Positions 11,396-24,287 of a stretch of 64,000 nucleotides of DNA are shown here, in pieces. A model generated the notes under the pieces. That model was not told where the DNA came from. It saw only the letters and a list, made by a program, of their open reading frames with translations, and made no database searches. Source of the DNA: Phocoena phocoena (lineage: Eukaryota; Chordata; Mammalia; Artiodactyla; Phocoenidae); NCBI RefSeq assembly GCF_963924675.1, contig NC_089220.1, positions 57,918,639-57,982,638 of the forward strand. The letters run 5' to 3'. Within the stretch, counting starts at the first letter, position 1, and the number at the start of each line of letters is the position of its first letter. The position numbers and the translations under genes are program-made.

Positions 11396-13670
11396 GAAAG
11401 ACAAGATATAAAATATAAAAGTGGTAGAAAGGAAAAATGAAATGAGGAAAACAGAGTCAGAAAAGTTCTGTGGACCCTTTGGATTCTCCTCTAGGACCCA
11501 GAAAAGAGCCTCAACTGGATTTAAACTGTCTTATGACACATACTTCTCTGGTAACGAATTTACTTAGTTCTGCTATATGAATCCAATGGGCAGCCATTGG
11601 AAGACATCCAAAACTGTTAAAGATAAGTTTAATGCAAACGTAAAATCATGATTCTTAAGCAAATATACAAATGAATACCTGTTAAAATTTTTATTTAACT
11701 ATAGTGAGGGAGTCAAGGAAATATTTTAACAGGTTCAAAGGAGAATTCAACGAGACACACTTATAGAACAGGAATACATAAATAAATGTAAAAATGGTCA
11801 CATAACTAGATTGTTTCATAGTCAGGGAAATAAGTCAAATGAAACTCCATCAGAAACGACAGAGTTTATATATAGAAAAGAATTTGTCTACAAGAAATAG
11901 TAGTTTTGCTTCACTACCAGATATCTGTAATTTACAGAATTGTGAAATAGTTTCTGTAAAATAAGAATTATATAATATGGAATGGTATTCTATAGACAAT
12001 GCACAGTATTCAATGAAGCCTGAATTATTTTCCAATGAATTTTTTGTAGATTATGTGGTGATATTATAGCACTCTTATTTCCCTATTTTTATATTTAATC
12101 TTTTAGTGATAACTAGCTATAGAATTGTCTATAGCTTTGTCTCTAGAAATATGTCATTCCTTGACCCTTTTTCAAACACTATTTTTCTAAAACATGAGAA
12201 TAACCGAAGAGTCAATCAGAACAACTTGTCAGTTTCACCTCTACTGTAGTATGTTTAAATGTAAATGTTTAAAAATTTTTCATTATGAATCTTTCTTTTT
12301 GCATGTAAGCTGAAACTAAATTGTCTAACATACTCTGCTTTTCTAAAAGCCTGAAAATAAACATTTTTTAGGAAACAGTAATATATCTACAGCATTCAAA
12401 TCTATCAAAGCTGAACAGCTTAATGAGTATTCTCATAAAATGATTAATCAAAACAGTTTTCTTCATCTTTGTTTGCCCTTAAAATATTAGAAAAGGTCAA
12501 AATTAAAAAATCAGGGAAAGGGAAAAATAGCATATTAATTGTATACTAATTTAAGCCTAGAAGAGAATTTTTTCAATCTGGAAAATTTTCATCAAAATAA
12601 TAAAATTTTTTATAGCTTTGGAGATTAACATAAATTTGTTCAATACTTAACCCAGATGCTTGACTTCTAAGAATATTGTTTTAAAAACAATTATTATGTA
12701 ATGTAACTTTAGAATGGAAATGTAATTTACATTTTAAGCCTGGAGGCACTCTAAAAATAGATATATATTTTTCTTGTTTCAGGTTAACATAATTTATTAA
12801 ATACTAAATTGTATCACAATGATAACTGAATTTTGGCATAGTGAATTACTTCTTTTTCTAATTGCATTGTTTTACAATGGCATATGGTACAGATACTCCT
12901 TGAAGTGTTAATAAAAGTAATAGTTTCATCTATGTCAAAACGAATAATTGAAAAGTATAATTTGCCATGAAAAGAGACCTTCTTCTAACCCTTTTTTTCC
13001 CAATCAGTAGAAAACAATGATAACTGGCCTTCAATGGACATAAAATGCTGTACATTGTTGAGATTTTCAGATTGGTTTGTCCTCTTATTCTTCTTACAAG
13101 TTTTACAGTTTTTTTTGTTATTTTTTTCAGTTGTTAGAATAAAAACAATCTTATTAGACATATTTACTCTTGGATGTAAGTATATGAGAATAATAACTGT
13201 TCAGGGACATCTATAATTTAAAACTGAATGGCTGCTTACATAAATAAAAGTCTCCAATTTGTGTCACTTCAAGCTCTGGTGAAGGTTTGGGAGAAAGTTT
13301 TCTACTGTTTTGTAAATCCTCTTATTTAAACAGAAGTTAATTTGTATAATAACATTTGGATGCTATATACCTATTCTTTTACATTATGGTAGGCAAAATA
13401 AGATACTAATCAGAAAATACTATGGTAGGCGTTTTATTTTCACATACACTGAAGGATTTGGGTTAGGATTCTAACTAGGGCTGTCAGGGTAACTAGGTGC
13501 TATGTCTCCTCTAGCACTTACTAGCTACAAATATTTGGTTGGTCAGTCAACATGTTTCCTTATAGATAAAGTAGAAATTATACCGATATCACAAGATTCT
13601 TCTGAATACACTGCAGTGTTTTTCAAGATTTCTTGAAAACAATTAGCTGCAGAACATTGTTTTTAACAAA
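11396..13670. other. AT-rich sequence without recognised features
   Basis: About 2.3 kb with no recognised gene or repeat family. Short open frames near 11.85-12.04 kb and 13.03-13.22 kb are Phe/Leu/Ile-rich translations of A+T-rich DNA with no supporting features. Confidence 0.45.
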
Positions 13671-13775
13671 TTATTGTATAATATAAATATAATTATATAT
13701 TTATATAAAATATATAAAAATTATATATATATAAAATATATATATAATATATAAAAATATAAATATAATATAAAT
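13671..13775. repeat. AT-rich low-complexity tract
   Basis: About 100 bases made almost entirely of ata/tata units. It can fold on itself and is probably length-variable. Confidence 0.9.
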
Positions 13776-13804
13776 TCCCAGAACATAAGTAAATATTTTG
13801 CAGA

Positions 13805-14015
13805 GATGATCCATTTCAGGGGTAAACAAAGGTTTTCTATAAAGGGGCAAAGAGTAATATTTTAGGCTTTGCAGATCACATGTCTTCTGCAGCTACTCTG
13901 GTCTACAATTGTAGAATGAAAGCAGCCATAGACAATCAATGAAAGAATGACTGTGGCTGTATTCCAATAAAATTTATTTATGGGCACTGAAATTTGAATA
14001 CCATAGAGATTTCCT
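13805..14015 (-). mobile_element. Ancient non-autonomous hAT-type DNA transposon fragment
   Basis: The series 'aaaggggcaaagagtaatat', 'ttttaggctttgcagatcac', 'gaatgaaagcagccatagac' and 'ggctgtattccaataaaatt tattta' is a familiar mammalian MER-type pattern belonging to the hAT-Charlie superfamily (MER58-like in my memory). The terminal inverted repeats and 8-bp duplications are too eroded to place. The strand assignment and subfamily are tentative. Confidence 0.55.
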
Positions 14016-15190
14016 TTGTCATGGAATATTAGTTTTTGACAATTATCAAATTATAGTTATGTAATAAAACATTTTAAACATGCAGATCATACAAAATAGG
14101 CAATAAGACTGAGTTTTGATGGGGGAGGTTGTCCTAATAGTCCTCCTATTTGGCTTCTACTTCTTTTTTCAGGGAGGTCCCTTCATAACCCCTAGAAAAC
14201 TTCACAGGGAATTATTTGAAAGTCAGTGGTATAATGCATCTGAGTTACATAATTTGTAAAACCCTAGACAACTAGTCATTGTTTCATTAAATTATTATAA
14301 AAATAATATATTCCAAGCTTCAACTTGGAAGTTTATAATATATTTTTGCTATTAAAATAATCTTTGAAATAATTCCTTAAATTTAAAAATTCAGGCTTTT
14401 AAAATAGACTTGATTTTTATGTTTATCAGTAAAGATAACTAACACAATAGATTAGTTACATTAATATTTACACATTTTTTAATTGCTTCATGAGCTCAAT
14501 GAGAAAAAAGACTGAGTCATATCCAGCTTTCTATTTCCATTACCTAAGAGAGTACTTGGCTTTCAATATGTTGAAATTTAAAAGTTAATTAAATTACAGA
14601 TAGCAATATATTCACTTGAAATGAGGTTTATTTTATTATAGTATTATAGTATTATGGTTTGTCAATATAGCAAAACTATGTTTATATTTTACAAAAATTT
14701 AAGCACTTTATAAGTAGATGTAAAGCAGAGGTAGAAGGAGCTGGACTTCTACCAGCTTAGATTTTTATTCTTTAAATTGTCATATGACCCTTGGTGATCC
14801 ACTAGACCTCTTTCAGCTCTGGTAGTCCAGGAAAGCAGCTAATGTCTATTACCTCTTTTTAATATAATGACTTTTAGTTATAGCATGGGATATATAACCT
14901 AAGAGATTAGGAGTGAATCTTTCTTAATTAAATGACAAACTACAAACTGAATTTGCATTAATTATTTTTCTTAAAGCATTGCCCTAATTCTATAAATTAG
15001 CTCAAGTTTAAAATGTAAATATGGGTTCTCTATATTTCTTCACTTTCTTTCATCTCTCAAATTCCTCTTATTTTTCATTCTAAATTGTATTTTCACCTTT
15101 ATAAAATTGATCTTTGTTTCAACTGGACTGAATCACACTCTATCTTCCTGAAATCAGGTTTTATTTAGAACAGAGAAGTTACATTCCATA
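14016..15190. other. AT-rich sequence without recognised features
   Basis: No gene or named repeat recognised. Confidence 0.4.
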
Positions 15191-15640
15191 AAGAGGTTAG
15201 GAATTGCATTAGTTAGCATGTAATTCTGGCTGCTCTGAGAATTCCAAAACCACAGTGACTTAATTAAGAAGTTCATTTCTATCTCCTATGAAAACCTAGG
15301 CTTATAGGGCAGCTCTGTTCTCCAAATAGAACAAGGCTACTACTATTTTTTTGTTTGTTTTTTCTCCTCTATCCTTATGGTGCTCTTTATCCACATAGTC
15401 CAAGATTGCTCATCACATATCCACAGTGTAATCCATGATAAGGGAAGAAGAAGAACTTGGGCAATCGTACCCTCTATTATAAATATATGAACTAGACCTT
15501 TCATACATCCCTCCTGCTTCTGCTTACATTGACTAGTAATTAGTAACATTGTGGGCCTCACTTCAGAGGAGGCTGAGTAATACAGGCTTATTCTTAGCAG
15601 CCATGTTTGCTCAGCATTTAGGTTATATTACCGTGTAGGT
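15191..15640. mobile_element. Probable ancient dispersed repeat, family not identified
   Basis: The stretch has a pattern common to old mammalian interspersed repeats: 'attctggctgctctgagaat' followed by 'cacagtgacttaattaagaa', and near its end 'acattgactagtaattagta', 'gaggctgagtaatacaggct' and 'gcagccatgtttgctcagca'. I cannot place the family. A weaker copy of the first part may occur near 42.24-42.29 kb ('tgctgcagtactctcaaagc', 'cagtggtttacaa'). Confidence 0.35.
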
Positions 15641-16060
15641 GAAAGGAAGAATGGATGATTAGGGACAATAAGCTCTCTCTGTCACAAGTATATGTAGGAT
15701 TTGATTAAATAAAGTTTTATGTGAAGAGATAAGACAGACTTCAGAATAAGAGGGAAACTTAAAGTTACCATCAAAGAAAACAAAGCAGCAAACTGTAATA
15801 TAAGCATATAATAGGAAGAAATTGGTAGAGAGCAATAATGTTTAAGATATGGTAGAATTCAATAGCTCTATGATTCTAAGGAGAATTCTTTTGTTAATTT
15901 ATTGCCAATACACGTTTAAAGCCTTCCCTTGGTTTTCTTAGCTCAGAGATTATAAATCAATATTCTGTGTAATTTCAACATGAACTCAAGTATATTTAAA
16001 ATGGGAACGTAACATTTTGAGAAAGTGATCTGACCAAGCATTCTGACAAAGCACTTCTAG
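15641..16060. other. Unique AT-rich sequence
   Basis: Nothing recognisable was seen between the uncertain repeat and the HAL1-like element. Confidence 0.35.
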
Positions 16061-17765
16061 TGGTAAGCCCAAACAAAATCTCCACCCCCCTGCCACCCAG
16101 CAACCACAACACTTAATGAAGTGGTGTGAGGTGGGGCTAGTCCCCACTAACCTTCACACCCCCATTTAGGTGTTAGTGGGCTAAGTGGGGAGTTGAGCCT
16201 CTACCTCTATCTGTCATCAACAAAGTGGAATGAAGTGAAGTGAGTCAGGGTAGTAGACACTGTTTTCCCCCACTCCTGGTGTCAGCAGAGCCACATGGAG
16301 AACTAAGCTCCTCACCTCCATTCCATCAAGGAGGAAGAATGAAATGGTAGGAAGTGGAGTAATTGGCACTCTGCTTTCCCTCCATGTCATTAGGGCCAGC
16401 AGGGAACTAACTTTCTGCCCCAACCATGCACCAAAAGAGTGGTATGAGTAGCTCTCCACTTTCCCTCTCCCTATTGGGCACTGGGTCCACAAGGGAGCTC
16501 TTAGAGGAAATGAGATAGTACAAATTTGTGGCCCACTTTCACTGGAAAGTTGTCAGCATGATGGAGAGGTAGCTGAACTTATGCTCCATCTGTCTGCAAG
16601 GAGGCAGTATGAATCTTCATTCCACTTCTGCTGGGGCCCAGGGCCCAGTGGAAAGCTAAATATATATACTTACCATGCACTCATGCTACAACTTAAAAGA
16701 AGGATTGACTACTGAAATCAAAATGTTTTTAATATGGATCCAGTGTCTCATAAAAATAATATCCTAAATATCCAAACTACAGTCAAAAGTCACTGGTCAC
16801 ACAAAGAATCAGGAAATCACAACATAAATGAGAAAAGACAATCAACAAATGACAACACCAAGATGATACAGATTTTGGAATTATCTGACAAGAGTTTTAA
16901 AGCAACCATTATAAAATTGATTAAACAATTAACTATGAAATATTTTGAAACAAAAGAAAATCAATAAGTATCAAAGAAATAGAGGTCATAAAAAGAAGTA
17001 AGCGAAAATTATGGAGCTAAAAAATACAACAGCAGAAATAAAAAAACTCAATGGATGCCCTGGATAGTAGACTGAAGATGAGTTAATGAGCTTGAAGACA
17101 GATCAATAAAATTTACACAATATGAAAAAAAGACAGTCTTGAGGACTTGTAAGACACTAACAAAAAAGCTATATCCCTATAACCAGAGTCCCAGAAGGAG
17201 AAGACAGAGCAAGTGGGACTGGAAAAGTATTCAAAGATGGAATGACTAATTCCTAAATTTTGTTAAACATATAAATTTAAAGATTTAAGAAGTTGAGTGG
17301 ATAAATCAAAATAATCCATGATGAGACTTATCATATTGAATTTCTGAATATTGAAGACAAAGTCTTGAAAAGCAGTCACAGAGAAACTAAAATATTACTT
17401 ATAGGGAAACACCAATTAAAACAGCAGTGGATTTCTTGTGAGTGACATGATGGAGGCCAGAAGGAAGAGGCCGAATATTTTTTAAGCACTGAAATCAAGA
17501 ACTGTCAATAGTGAATTTTATATTAAGTAGAACGATCCTTCAGGAATGACTGGGGAATAAAGACATTTTCAGAAGAAGGAAGACTAAGAGAAAGGAAGGG
17601 AGTTTGATGTTATTATAACACAGGAAACTTCCTGGTGATGTTGCTTTTCTGTATGTTTATTGCATCTAACTCAATATTCTGGTTGTGATTTTTTATTACA
17701 GTTTTGCAGGATGTTACCATTAGAGTAAATTGTGTAAAGAGTATACAGGATCCCTATAATAAGAT
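16061..17765 (+). mobile_element. HAL1-like / L1M element: 5' UTR, ORF1 relic and 3' end, no ORF2
   Basis: From about 16061 to 16680 is a relatively G+C-rich leader with repeated phrases such as 'tccccactaaccttcacacc', 'cactcctggtgtcagcagag' and 'catggagaactaagctcctc', as seen in old L1 5' UTRs. From 16681 to about 17620 is a decayed ORF1: an Asn/Lys-rich start, a coiled-coil-like middle, 'agagtcccagaaggagaaga' and then the 'gatggaggccagaaggaaga' region. Near 17700-17760 'ttgcaggatgttaccattag' resembles an old L1/HAL1 3' end. No ORF2 lies between. HAL1 'half-L1' elements normally have this arrangement, but a secondary deletion of a full L1M is also possible. A CHR SINE inserted just downstream. 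Confidence 0.6.
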
Positions 17766-17810
17766 GATTAATTTGGATTTGGTTCTCTAAACTGGGAATG
17801 AATTCAAAAT

Positions 17811-18033
17811 TGTTTAGTTCTTTTTTTTGCGGTACGCGGGCCTCTCACTGTTGCGGCCTCTCCCGCTGCGGAGCACAGGCTCCGAACATGCAAGCTCAGC
17901 GGCCATGGCTCACGGGCCCAGTCGCTCCGCGGCACATGGGATCTTCCCGGACCGGGGCACGAACTCGTGTCCCCTGCATTGGCAGGCGGACTCTCAACCA
18001 CTGCGCCACCAGGGAAGCCAGTGTTTAGTTCTT
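17811..18033 (-). mobile_element. CHR-type tRNA-derived SINE with 12-bp target-site duplication
   Basis: The element itself is about 17823-18021, flanked by tgtttagttctt at 17811-17822 and 18022-18033. Read on the minus strand it starts ggcttccctggtggcgcagt, with an A-box-like segment and a B-box-like 'acacgagttcgtgccccggt' region of tRNA origin, and ends in a short poly-A (poly-T on +). SINEs like this are transcribed by RNA polymerase III and mobilised in trans by L1. The short A tail (8 bases) fits an inactive copy. Overlapping open frames on both strands here are only translations of the SINE. Confidence 0.93.
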
Positions 18034-20654
18034 AATCTGGATATGGAATGATACTTCAGTTCTGTCTGTGGTTACTTTACCATAGGAAGGGGAGCTAAAA
18101 ACTCCTGGTTGTTTGCCTCCATCTCTGCCCATCAGAACAGAATTCAGAGTGAAAATACAACACATATTATATATTCAGACTCTTTAAATTATTATTATTA
18201 TGTTAGTAAAAGGGAACTTAAAAAAGAAATAAATATTCAGTTATTGGGTGACTAAACTTTGCAAACAAGTAAAGGTGGGGATGCACAGCTATGTGTCAAG
18301 AGTGCAGGAAAATCCAGGATAACCATGAAATATCCTTCTAAATTATCAATTTTAATCAGTGAAACTAATTTGAAACCTCCAAAATGTATTTTTCATTGTA
18401 GATCAACTACTTCTACAGCATTACTGGTTCATGGGCTCTGATGCATAATATTACAACGTTTGGGTAACTCCTCAAGGGTGGCTCTTGTATGGAAATGGAA
18501 TTTATAAATTAAATATAATTCTGTCCACTGAAGAAATATTTTAATTCAGCTCTCAGTTAGTTATGAGTCATGTACCTCTTTTAGGAGACATCAGCTAAAT
18601 AAATAAGTAATGCTCACAATTAATAATTATGAGACCCTTTCAATAAGACAATATTGAATAATGTCTCACAGGAACTTAGATACCATTTTGAGCTATAATT
18701 ATTGCTCACTATTTCTTTAATTAAAGTATGTATGCATTCAGCCCCCCAAAGATTTTCTCAGCTTGATGTATTTTACTCTTTTCCTAAACTTATGTTATTA
18801 GTTTTAAATTATCTCATGTTACAGTAATTATTCTATGTTATTTTCTGAAAACTAAATCTGTCAGAGGACTGAAATTCTCCAACTGAAGAAGGTGAGAACA
18901 AATCTAGCAGAAAAAAATAACAGAAAAAAAAAAATAAGGTAAGACCAACATTTTAGGTATAAAACATGACCTAAAACAGTCTGATGTTTAGAGTTACCTA
19001 AAACTCTCTGATGTCAAAGAGGCCCCTTCTTTCCTGAAGACAGTGGGTTGGAAAAGTTTTTGAAGCATTAACTCAGCTTCTCACTTACACTCTTATCCAG
19101 GAAATCTATCTGCAAAGCTAATTGAACTCATTTTCAAGGACTGCTCATTGTAGAGATAGATTTTGTGTGTAACAAAGCAATTCCAATTACAGGAGAAAGC
19201 ATGTACTGGATTTTCAGCTCTAAAAGCCTTGCTTTATTTACAAATTTAGACTGACTGAAACAATGATCAAAGTTTAAATGTAAAAGTCTAGGTTAATGAG
19301 AGTAAAAAGGCAAGTGTTAAGAAAAAAATCATAATCATCTTATAGTATCAACTAGCGTGACGTCATTTGCTAAGTTATCAAAGCAGAACAAGTCTTTTTC
19401 AACAGTGATGCTGAGAGATAACTTAAATATGGCTTTGGATATCCTTGTTTTTTATAAAATAAAAAATATGTAATAAAAACATTCATGTTTGCAAACAAGC
19501 AAAATTCCCTGGTGCCAGGAGAATAAGAATTGGCAACCAAGATGAAGTGAATAAGAAGTAAGGTATATTAATTGATTAATCAATTAATTTTACATTAAAG
19601 TGATGTTGTAAAAATGAAAGGAGAAAGCCTGTAAAAAGCAGGGCATAGTTTATATCACAACAATAGAACTAGGAGGAGATTAGGGGAAAAAATATCTGTG
19701 AACGTGATCTAAACAGATTCGTTGGATGACAGATGGCATTTTGACCTTTAGCCAAAAAGACTAGTCAAAGCAGGAACAGTCAAAGAGGGCTGCTGAACGA
19801 CTTACCTGGCCAGAATCAAGAAGCCAGTGGAGCTGAGCCAACAATGGGAAAGGCTGAACAACACATTTCTTGGGTGAAGAAGACATTCCTTGTTCTTCTT
19901 TTGCTGGAGATACAAGAACTTCCACTACGCCTCAAGGTTTTCAGAATTCTCATCCATAAAACCAAATACCACCCGACTCTGAGCTAACCCTAATGTAACA
20001 CAACCGAGGTCAGAGACCTTGACACTCAGAGGGGCAGAGGTGTTAAGAAAAGGGAAGAGGCAGCATCAACACTTGGATGGTACTTGCCAGTGGATTAAAC
20101 CTCAATTATAACATTCCTTATATTTGTAATATATGAAATTTCCTTATATGTAACAAAATTCCTTACACCAAAGCCAAGAAAAATAAAATACAAGACAGAT
20201 TAAATAATGAATGGTATCTTCTTAGAAACAAAGATTACATATTTCAAAACTCTTCTGCCTTCCATGTAAAATGAATTATGGCATGCTCCAGATTAGATAA
20301 GTTGCCTAGAGCCCTGCTTCACTCTGCACTGTGAAGATATTATGTTTCATGTCACACTTGGAATTTCTAAGCAGAAATTATTCTTCTAACATTAATATTA
20401 ATGAAGAGGAGAAAATTCTAAAGAAAAACGTTGGCCACTACACAAAGAGCTAGATTCCCTGTTTTAAAGAGAAAGTTATGCCTAAAATAGTCTCTTCAGA
20501 ATCTCATCCTTTATCTACAAATATAATAATACTTTGCCTGGCAAAATAATGAACATTTAAAAAATTTAAATTAACATTAAACAAACATTTACAACAGAGA
20601 AATTCAAGAAGAATTGTGGACTTAAAAAAACAAAACAAAAACTTTATCCCTTTA
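18034..20654. other. Longest repeat-poor stretch, no gene recognised
   Basis: About 2.6 kb without a repeat I recognise. Part of it (19.68-20.10 kb) is less A+T-rich than its surroundings and contains no open frame of interest. A perfect TGACGTCA lies at 19358-19365. This is the part of the window where a conserved non-coding element would be easiest to detect by alignment. Confidence 0.45.
19358..19365. promoter_or_regulatory. Perfect cAMP-response-element palindrome (TGACGTCA)
   Basis: The 8-bp palindrome TGACGTCA is the consensus CREB/ATF site. It is rare in A+T-rich mammalian DNA because it contains a CpG that tends to decay. There is no associated TATA box, CpG island or transcript start that I can see, so function is unproven and a chance match in 64 kb is quite possible. 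Confidence 0.25.
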
Positions 20655-20713
20655 TCCGTAAGATGTTACCGAAAAAACCTGAACACCGAATGAACGTTTT
20701 GGCCAACCCAATA
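20655..20713 (+). mobile_element. Partial mariner-like DNA transposon end
   Basis: The segment contains 'tccgtaagatgttaccgaaa' and ends 'gttttggccaacccaata'. I recognise it as the central hairpin and right inverted repeat of the short mariner-derived elements common in artiodactyls and cetaceans. The left half is missing: upstream is an A-rich run (aaaacaaaacaaaaac). No transposase frame is present. The family identification is from memory of the terminal motif. Confidence 0.6.
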
Positions 20714-20847
20714 GTAAACTGTAAATGTACTGTAACTATTGGATGCCATGAGCAAGATGTGAGGACAGTGACAAGAAGAAAATTTCTTGGAAATAAAAGC
20801 AAAACGCTTTAAATTTTATAGGCATGTATCAAAATCTATTTACATAG

Positions 20848-21083
20848 ATATAAACCTTTTTTTTTTTTTTTTTTTTTTGTGGTACGCGGGCCTCTCACTT
20901 TTGTGGCCTCTCCCGTTGCGGAGCACAGGCTCCGGACGTGCAGGCCCAGCGGCCATGGCTCACGGGCCCAGCCGCTCCGCGGCATGTGGGATCTTCTGGA
21001 CCGGGGCACGAACCCATGTCCCCTGCAGCGGCAGGCGGACTCTCAACCACTGCGCCACCAGGGAAGCCCAATATAAATCTTTT
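20848..21083 (-). mobile_element. CHR-type SINE with 13-bp target-site duplication
   Basis: The body runs from about 20861 to 21070. The flanks are atataaacctttt (20848-20860) and atataaatctttt (21071-21083), which differ at one base. The tail is a poly-T run of about 22 on the + strand, so the poly-A is long. Compared with the other copies there is a small deletion in the segment that elsewhere reads gatcttcccggacc (here gatcttctggacc near 20990). Minus-strand orientation. Confidence 0.93.
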
Positions 21084-21560
21084 AAAGTATATATAAAGCA
21101 AGGGCACATTTGAGGATGTTCTAGAGTTACACCTAGTATTAATATTAGATATTCTAATATTGTATTTGAGATCTCAAGCATTTAAAAATATTTCTTTATA
21201 CTTTTTTTTCTCTTAATACAAATAAAAGCAACATATTGGTGTAAAAATTCCGATTATTAGCTTATACTGATATATATATACATAAATCTATCTATATATA
21301 TAAGGATGTTAAAAATGACCATAAATCACCAATTTGCATATAAATATTAATGTTATACAATTTATATTCTTACAGTCATTATACCTAACTTTTAAAGCTA
21401 AATAACAAGTGTACCATACATTTTTTTTTACAAATGGTCAGAATGTCCTCTAGAAAGCTTGTACCAACTTTTGCTTCCATAAATGTTTCTAATTCCATAC
21501 AGATTTGGAAATATAGGATTACTAATGCATAGTAAGTAATATCTTGCTTAATTTGAGTGG
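21084..21560. other. AT-rich sequence without recognised features
   Basis: Nothing recognisable apart from short (TA)n-rich runs near 21270-21302. Confidence 0.4.
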
Positions 21561-21840
21561 CTTTATCTCTGCAAATTTTTTCACGACCCTCCTCTGTCCT
21601 TCTAGCCTCAACATGCCAGCTGTTTGAAATTTTGGCATGAGTTTTGACCTGCGACTGACACTTCCAGGGGTTGAGCTCTTAGCTGGCTCTTGTAGCACCA
21701 ATTTATTCCTTTACCCTGTCAGATTCAGGATTGGTGACAGCCTCCTACTCTTGCTGGTCTAGAGTTAATAGTTCTTGGTTGTTTTTCTGTGAACATACCT
21801 AAGAATACAGTCCTTTATTGAATTATTTTTGAAGTCAGCT
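21561..21840. mobile_element. Possible ancient dispersed repeat, family not identified
   Basis: Phrases such as 'ctctgtccttctagcctcaa', 'tttggcatgagttttgacct' and 'aatacagtcctttattgaat' resemble an old dispersed mammalian repeat that I cannot name. No coding capacity. Confidence 0.3.
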
Positions 21841-23829
21841 GTGTGCTCATATATACATATATATTCCTTGATTATTTCTAGGTATTGATTTCTGTCTATA
21901 ATATTCTTGGCCCTTGTTTTTTTTTTTTAACCTGAATATTTATCTTTATTGACCTATTTTTTTCCTTTCTCATGTTGTTCTTTGTATTCTAAACTTGTTT
22001 ATACTTGGACTTTTTGTTTTGTCTTGATTGTGTTTGCTTTGCTATAAAATTTATTATAGTTTTCTCTCATCACATTGATCATGTATAATTTATGACATTT
22101 ATTTTGGAATAAGGATTGATACTGTTTTCTACTCCTCAGTAGCACCATCCCAGCTAGTTATCATAACCTAACATCATTTACAAAACAATTTATTATTCTC
22201 AGAATCACTACATACCTCCATATATGCTAGAGTTTATCTCTATTTAAATGTCACATTAACTACCTCTTTTAAGTGGTTATTTTATGACAAGAATTGTGAA
22301 AATTCTGAGAACTTACCCTACTTATGGGTGACAAATTAGCTTGCCCCATGATGGTGTAAGACACAAGTATCCTGGGATGGAGACTATTGCTCATGATGCT
22401 GCAAGCAGCCTGAGCTCCATGTTTGTGTCAGGTCTCCTTGACAGCAAGTCATAAGGGAGAGTGGAGGAGAGCCCAGGTAGATGCTGTGCATAAAGTGGGT
22501 TTGCATCATTCTTGGAGCTGAGAAACTCCAAGCTAGGGAATTATGAATCTTTTATAAATGGCCCAAAGAAAACATTTTCTTTATTATACTGGACAGTAAA
22601 CAAATATGACCTGTTCTCCAAAGGGAGACACTATTTCAGTCTTCCAAAGCTGTTTGTTATATAAACATCCTTGAAAATATAGTCAAGATACTAGATGCTA
22701 CTAGATATGTGACGTGCAATAAATCCATGGAGAACAAAGTAGCAACATTAAAATCTGTAAGTAAATAACTGATATGGTGTGCAAATTTTGTCATTAACCA
22801 CACTCTGAACGTTTTAAATTACTTTTTTTAACTTTACACAGCTAAATTTCTTAAATCTAGGTAGACAAATCAGCCACAGATACTTATATTTTATTTCCTA
22901 TTTTAAAAATCTATATAGCTAATTTCATTTTTCTTATCCGATTACAGTCATCACAATTTTCAAAAAAGGTTTTAAGCAGTGTAGTGCTAATAATCAGTAA
23001 GTGTATGTTTTCACGTTAATGAGAATGACTAGATTTTCATCCTTAAGCATAATTGCTGCTTGGTGATACATAGATGAAAACACACAAACATACATATATG
23101 CACTGATATTCCTTTATCAGACTGGAATGTTCAACTCTATTCATTACATACTAAAACTTTAACTGGGCTCATAGCTAGAGTTCAGGAGATTTCTCCTTTC
23201 TAGCATCCTAATTTTTTTTTTTTCTTTTTGACAGAAATAAAACTAAGGGAAATTCTTACCTTCAAGTATTTCTTTACTACTAAATATTTCTAAACTCTCC
23301 TTATAAAGTTTTAAAAAGACTATGAAATACAGTGAAAGGTTATGGAATTTTTTGTTTCTAAAACATATTCTTTTATTTCTAAAATATTTGCTGATAGCCA
23401 GCTATGTGTCTTGAGGGCACTGGCACTCTCACGCTTTTATCTCTGCTCCACACACATCTCAGATTTATTCATTAGTCATCATTTTATGATGACATTTCTC
23501 ATGGCATTTTATACTTTTACATAATCATAAGTGACAAAAATGTTTAATTTCTTCGTATTTTTATCATGTTAATCTGTGCTCATTAGCAGTCATCTTATCT
23601 CATATTTTTTCTTTATATTTTCTAGTTTCCGTCTTTTTTTTATCCTGTCTCAATTTAATTGCTAAATGAAGTTTATCTTATCCTTAAAAACAGTTTATAT
23701 GTATGTTCATGTTTGTGAATGTCTGTATTTTTATATTTGAATGAAAACTTGGCTGAGTAAAATGTTCTGAAGACCACACTGTTTTATTTCTTCTTTAAGA
23801 ACTCTATTATTGAATAATAATATAAATAT
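21841..23829. other. AT-rich sequence without recognised features
   Basis: About 2 kb with no recognised gene. The 22.33-22.56 kb part is less A+T-rich but belongs to no repeat I recognise and has no open frame. Confidence 0.4.
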
Positions 23830-24287
23830 TATTTTAATTGAAATATGGTTTATATATAATATTATGTTAGGTTCAGGTGTACTACATAATGATTTGACAT
23901 TTGTATACATTATGCAATAATCACCACGATAAGTCTAGTAGCCATCTGTCCCCATACAAAGTTATTACAGTATCATTGACAATATTCCTTATGCTGTATA
24001 TTACACCTTAGCAACTTATTTATTATATAAGTGGAGGTTTACACCACTTAATCCCCTTGACCTATTTTTTCTGCTCCCCAAGCCCCCTCCCTCTGGCAAA
24101 CACCTGTTTGTTCTCTATACCTGTGAGTCAGTTTTTATTTTGTTTTGTTTCTTTTGATTTTTAGGTTCCTCATAAAAATTAGATCATACAGTATTTATCT
24201 TTCTCTGACTTATTTTACTTGGATAATACACTCTAGATCCATAATGTTGTCACAAATTGTAAGATTTCATTTTTTTGGCTGAGTAAT

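Noticed and set aside
13671..13775. AT tract as a possible replication origin or matrix attachment site
   Set aside because: Simple AT richness is not evidence of either function, and there are no further motifs.
17823..18021. tRNA-like A and B boxes within SINEs
   Set aside because: These are parts of tRNA-derived SINEs; no cloverleaf with proper acceptor and anticodon arms was found, so no tRNA gene is called.
20879..21076. Overlapping open frames rich in Arg, Pro and Gly, repeated at five places in the window
   Set aside because: They are translations of the same CHR-type SINE, not a gene family.
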